Origin: Thermoleophilaceae bacterium
Lineage (GTDB): Bacteria; Actinomycetota; Thermoleophilia; Solirubrobacterales; Thermoleophilaceae
DNA length: 6,691 nucleotides
Assembly: GCA_013812005.1 (NCBI GenBank)
Contig: JACCUE010000223.1
Coordinates: 1 to 6,691, forward strand
Direction of reading: 5' to 3'
Below the pieces are notes generated by a model. It searched no databases. It saw only the letters and a list, made by a program, of their open reading frames with translations, and was not told where the DNA came from. Position 1 is the first letter of the stretch; every line of letters starts with the position of its first letter. Below are positions 1-6,691 of this stretch, in pieces. The translations under genes were made by a program, and so were the position numbers.

Positions 1-3243
<3,243 letters not shown>

Positions 3244-3249
3244 TACGCT
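3244..3249 (+). promoter_or_regulatory. Candidate -10 element for the leuA leader transcript
   Basis: TACGCT (TANNNT pattern) lies right after the serA stop and 8 nt before the leader-peptide ATG, so transcription could begin at or next to that ATG and give a leaderless small ORF. No clear -35 is seen. Read-through from serA is an alternative. Confidence 0.3.
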
Positions 3250-3257
3250 GAGACCCG

Positions 3258-3311
3258 ATGCCGCGCCAGCTCGACCTACGACTTCTTCTCCTCCTCCCCT
3301 CGGGGAGCTAG
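3258..3311 (+). CDS. Leucine-rich leader peptide of leuA (17 aa)
   Basis: A 17-codon ORF encodes MPRQLDLRLLLLLPSGS and ends at TAG 3309-3311. Seven residues are leucine, and five Leu codons are consecutive (CTT CTT CTC CTC CTC, 3282-3296). An in-frame TGA at 3249-3251 means the ATG at 3258 is the only start of the usual type. The Shine-Dalgarno is weak (GAGA, 3250-3253), which fits either poor or leaderless initiation. It lies between serA and leuA, 68 nt before the leuA start. A short ORF with a run of codons for the pathway product, placed just before the first committed gene, is the hallmark of a ribosome-mediated attenuation leader: the ribosome stalls on the Leu run when leucyl-tRNA is scarce. 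The peptide itself probably has no function. It is equivalent in role to enteric leuL but not recognisably homologous. Confidence 0.82.
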   Translation: MPRQLDLRLLLLLPSGS

Positions 3312-3379
3312 ATACGCGTGGCGGCCGCCTAGCCGCAACCTCAGGAGAAGGCAGGTCCAGCAGAGAAAGGTAGGACGGC
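3282..3379 (+). promoter_or_regulatory. leuA attenuator with mutually exclusive hairpins
   Basis: Several pairings can be read by eye. Hairpin A: GCTAG (3307-3311, covering the leader stop) with CTAGC (3329-3333), extendable by GCG (3316-3318) with CGC (3326-3328). Hairpin B: GCCGCCTA (3324-3331) with TAGGACGGC (3371-3379), 8 bp with one bulged A at 3375; this buries the leuA Shine-Dalgarno and abuts the GTG. A and B share 3329-3331 and cannot coexist. Also present are CTCCC/GGGAG (3294-3298 with 3303-3307, CTCG loop) and the Leu-codon tract CTTCTCCT (3285-3292) with AGGAGAAG (3343-3350). Inferred logic: a ribosome that finishes the leader sits on its stop, blocks A, lets B form and shuts leuA. 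A ribosome stalled early in the Leu run leaves A free and leuA open. No U-tract follows, so translational rather than Rho-independent transcriptional control is favoured. Pairings are exact; folding energies were not computed. Confidence 0.65.
3366..3375 (+). promoter_or_regulatory. leuA ribosome binding site
   Basis: AAAGGTAGGA precedes the GTG at 3380. AAAGG ends 9 nt before the start and AGGA ends 4 nt before it. An in-frame TAG at 3371-3373 rules out any earlier start. The 3' half is inside the proposed sequestering stem. Confidence 0.65.
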
Positions 3380-4990
<1,611 letters not shown>

Positions 4991-5002
4991 TGCGCAGCGG
5001 CA

Positions 5003-5032
5003 TTGGCGCGCCCGCGAGATCGCGCCTACCAT
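5003..5032 (+). promoter_or_regulatory. Promoter of the metalloprotease gene (leaderless type)
   Basis: TTGGCG (5003-5008) and TACCAT (5027-5032) form a -35/-10 pair with an 18-bp spacer. The predicted transcription start falls on or next to the A of the ATG at 5039, 6 nt after the -10, so the mRNA would have no 5' leader. There is no Shine-Dalgarno before that ATG, which is consistent with this. Confidence 0.5.
5005..5026 (+). repeat. Inverted repeat after leuA, possible terminator or operator
   Basis: GGCGCG (5005-5010) and CGCGCC (5021-5026) form a perfect 6-bp stem with a 10-nt loop, starting 14 nt after the leuA stop. It may end leuA transcription in the U-tract-free style common in high-GC actinomycetes. 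It also lies in the spacer of the next promoter and could be a protein-binding site. In such GC-rich DNA a chance origin is possible. Confidence 0.35.
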
Positions 5033-5038
5033 GGCCGG

Positions 5039-6322
5039 ATGGGGCCGCGCACACTGCTTGGCCTCGGTGTGAGCCGCGAAGCCCGCGTGAAGGCGATGGC
5101 GAGCCTGGTCCTCGGTGCCACCACACTCTTGGTCGCTGTGGCGGCCGCCCCAGCGACCGCCTCGTCCATGGTGGTCAGCGACGCCGATCCAGGACCGGAG
5201 GCTCGCAGCTCCAACAAGCTGTTCGCGCCGCCTCTGCGCTGGAAGGGGCGGGTCATCCCCTACCACAACAAGGCGCGCGTCTACGCCACCGAGGTGCGGG
5301 AGGCCGCCCGGGCATGGAACCGCAGCGGTGCGCGCGTGAGATGGAAAGCGGTGCCGGCCGGACGTGCGCGGGTCACGATCTCGGTGAGCCCGCGCGCGGG
5401 AAGCGGGGGCCTGGCCTACGGCATCGACGGCCGAAGCGGCCGGATCTACCTTTCTCCGCAGCTCAAGCGTGCCTCGCGCAGCGCTCTCGGGCGCTCCACG
5501 ATCCGGTCGGTTGCGGCTCACGAGATGGGACACATCATGGGTCTCAACCACGAGGATCGACGCTGCGCGAACATGAACAGCGTCGTGCGGCTGCGGTGTC
5601 GGAGTCCGAAGGAGCCGTGGCGGTATCGCTGCCGCCTGCTCGAGCTCGACGACGTTCGTGGAGCGGTCCGCATCTTCGGGGGTCGCCCTCGTCGGCCGTC
5701 GAAGACGCACTGTGATGTGGTCGGGCCACCTCCCGCGGTGCGCGGTCTCACCGCCGCACCGGCGGGGGACGGCAGCATCCGCATCGAGTGGAGAAAACCC
5801 GACCAGGCGAAGAGCCTGACGGTCCTTCGGGGCACTGCGGGAGCTTGCCCGGTGCGTCCGCTGTCAACCGGCGCCCACCCTGGCGCCTTCTCGATCGACG
5901 GGCCCGGTATTACGAGGACGGCCGGACTTGCGATCGACCGCGAGGCCCCCCTCGGCAAGGGCTGTTACGGCGTGTTCTCCTACGGCAAGCTCGGGCGGCC
6001 CGGAAAGGCGGCGTTCGTGACGGTTACCGATCTTGGGTCTGCTCCCGTAGCCGCTTTCGAGTCGTTCTGCTGCGTCGAGCGCACCGCTGACTTCGAGGAC
6101 CGGTCCGACGATCCGGACGAGCAGCGCGGCGGGGGAATCGTGGGCCGCAGCTGGTCCTTCGGCGACGGCACCGGTTCGACCGAGCACTCGCCGGCTCACA
6201 CGTACGCCGCGCCCGGCCAGTACCAGGTGACCCTGGTGGTGACCGACGCCACCGGGCAGACCGGCTCCACCACACAGACGATCACCGTGGAGGAGGACCC
6301 ACCGCCAGAGCCAGAGCCGTAG
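5039..6322 (+). CDS. Secreted matrixin-like zinc metalloprotease with Fn3-like and PKD domains
   Basis: The gene encodes a 427-aa exported protein. Residues 1-41 are a signal peptide: basic residues up to Lys18, a hydrophobic core (about 20-37) and an Ala-Thr-Ala cleavage site before Ser42. The catalytic domain (about 62-215) has the metzincin zinc motif HEMGHIMGLNH at 161-171 (ligands His161, His165, His171; base Glu162) and a downstream Met (Met179) in CANMNSV as the likely Met-turn, so it should cut proteins outside the cell. An Fn3-like beta domain (about 232-330) follows, then a PKD domain (about 335-417) with SWSFGDGTG (371-379) and HTYAAPGQYQVTLVV (387-401). A short acidic, Pro-rich tail ends the protein. 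Only about 20 residues separate the signal peptide from the catalytic domain and no cysteine-switch propeptide is seen. The adjacent Cys344-Cys345 pair is unusual. The ATG at 5039 is preferred because it sits 6 nt after a -10 element; GTG 5087 or ATG 5096 would also leave a usable signal peptide. Substrate is unknown, and the gene appears unrelated to its amino-acid neighbours. Confidence 0.83.
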   Translation: MGPRTLLGLGVSREARVKAMASLVLGATTLLVAVAAAPATASSMVVSDADPGPEARSSNKLFAPPLRWKGRVIPYHNKARVYATEVREAARAWNRSGARVRWKAVPAGRARVTISVSPRAGSGGLAYGIDGRSGRIYLSPQLKRASRSALGRSTIRSVAAHEMGHIMGLNHEDRRCANMNSVVRLRCRSPKEPWRYRCRLLELDDVRGAVRIFGGRPRRPSKTHCDVVGPPPAVRGLTAAPAGDGSIRIEWRKPDQAKSLTVLRGTAGACPVRPLSTGAHPGAFSIDGPGITRTAGLAIDREAPLGKGCYGVFSYGKLGRPGKAAFVTVTDLGSAPVAAFESFCCVERTADFEDRSDDPDEQRGGGIVGRSWSFGDGTGSTEHSPAHTYAAPGQYQVTLVVTDATGQTGSTTQTITVEEDPPPEPEP

Positions 6323-6339
6323 CGCCGGCCGGACGGGGC

Positions 6340-6345
6340 TACCCT
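6340..6345 (+). promoter_or_regulatory. Candidate -10 element for the dehydrogenase gene
   Basis: TACCCT lies exactly 6 nt before the GTG at 6352, the same geometry as the TACCAT before the protease ATG, suggesting a second leaderless transcript. No -35 consensus is obvious and no Shine-Dalgarno lies at the normal distance. Confidence 0.4.
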
Positions 6346-6351
6346 GGCGGC

Positions 6352-6691
6352 GTGGCGAGAGCCGGGTTCTCATTTCGCGACGGCGAGCGGCTGATCCGCT
6401 TCGCCGCGGCCGCCGTCGCCGAGGCGCCCGAGCTGATCGAGGCGCAGGGTCTCGGCGGCTACGCGCTCCTGTCCACCCAGCGGGCCCTGGGCTCGGCTCC
6501 CCCGTCGCTCGTGGAAGGCGCGGAGGTGGTGCTCAACGTGCCCCACGGACCGGTCCCGGAGGCGGCCGCGGCTGTGCGTGAGGCCGTGGCCGGCCGGCCG
6601 ATGGTCGCGCTCGGCGGCGGCCGGGTGATCGATGCGGCCAAGGCGATCGCGGGGGTGGATGGCCTGCGCTGCGCGGCCATCCCGACCACCC
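6352..6691 (+). CDS. Iron-containing alcohol dehydrogenase family protein, 3' end outside window
   Basis: The frame is open from GTG 6352 to the window edge, giving 113 residues. It carries the family's nucleotide-binding signature VALGGGRVIDAAKAIAG (85-101, Gly88-Gly90, Asp94, Lys97) and reaches the start of the following AIPTT motif (109-113), which in this family normally leads into the Gly-Ser/Thr loop and then the metal-binding histidines. The N-terminal part (about 6-75) fits the alternating beta-alpha fold that precedes this motif. Family members include NAD(P)-dependent alcohol, glycerol, lactaldehyde and maleylacetate dehydrogenases or reductases. The metal ligands lie outside the window, so neither the substrate nor the metal can be called. 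The gene lies 29 nt after the protease stop, with its own likely promoter. Confidence 0.82.
   Translation, partial: MARAGFSFRDGERLIRFAAAAVAEAPELIEAQGLGGYALLSTQRALGSAPPSLVEGAEVVLNVPHGPVPEAAAAVREAVAGRPMVALGGGRVIDAAKAIAGVDGLRCAAIPTT

Noticed and set aside
3294..3311. Rho-independent terminator between serA and leuA
   Set aside because: The CTCCC/GGGAG hairpin is only 5 bp, overlaps the leader's Leu codons and stop, and has no T-run after it.
3314..3328. Adjacent ACGCGT (MluI) and GCGGCCGC (NotI) sites, as if from a cloning linker
   Set aside because: Such GC palindromes are common at this base composition, and the bases form part of the proposed hairpins in an otherwise coherent native leader.
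3343..3351. AGGAGAAGG as the leuA Shine-Dalgarno
   Set aside because: It ends 28 nt before the GTG, and an in-frame TAG at 3371-3373 blocks any earlier leuA start. It is better explained as the partner of the Leu-codon tract.
5003..5038. TTG at 5003 as start of the protease
   Set aside because: It would put charged residues before the signal peptide and place the start codon within the apparent -35 box. The ATG at 5039 fits the promoter better.

Overview
The window is high-GC, densely coded and almost entirely on the plus strand. It looks like chromosomal DNA from an actinomycete. The phosphoserine aminotransferase is of the Mycobacterium type, while LeuA is the shorter E. coli-like form rather than the long Streptomyces/Mycobacterium form. 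Together with leaderless-looking promoters and a matrixin carrying a PKD domain, this suggests a deep-branching actinomycete such as a Thermoleophilia/Solirubrobacterales member. That placement is inference; no rRNA or other marker is present.

Layout: (1) the 3' part of a small multi-pass membrane protein of DUF4190 type (1-387); (2) a non-coding leader (388-514) that matches the ZTP (pfl) riboswitch; (3) serC (515-1645) and serA (1642-3243), translationally coupled by an ATGA overlap; (4) a 136-nt leader (3244-3379) holding a 17-codon leucine-rich ORF with five consecutive Leu codons, followed by competing RNA hairpins; (5) leuA (3380-4990); (6) a short spacer with an inverted repeat and a promoter, then a secreted matrixin-like metalloprotease with Fn3-like and PKD domains (5039-6322); (7) the 5' end of an iron-containing alcohol dehydrogenase-family gene that runs off the window (6352-6691).

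The central block is an amino-acid biosynthesis module with two different RNA sensors. SerA oxidises 3-phosphoglycerate to 3-phosphohydroxypyruvate and SerC transaminates it to phosphoserine. Serine feeds the one-carbon folate pool, so control of serC-serA by ZTP, an alarmone of 10-formyl-tetrahydrofolate shortage, is metabolically logical. LeuA makes 2-isopropylmalate, the first committed step to leucine, and its leader has the architecture of a leucine attenuator. One of two mutually exclusive hairpins would hide the leuA ribosome binding site.

The strongest observations are the riboswitch and the leucine leader. The flanking genes are ordinary by homology, though the protease has no recognisable propeptide and two genes share the same leaderless promoter geometry. 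No mobile element, CRISPR array, tRNA or rRNA was seen.
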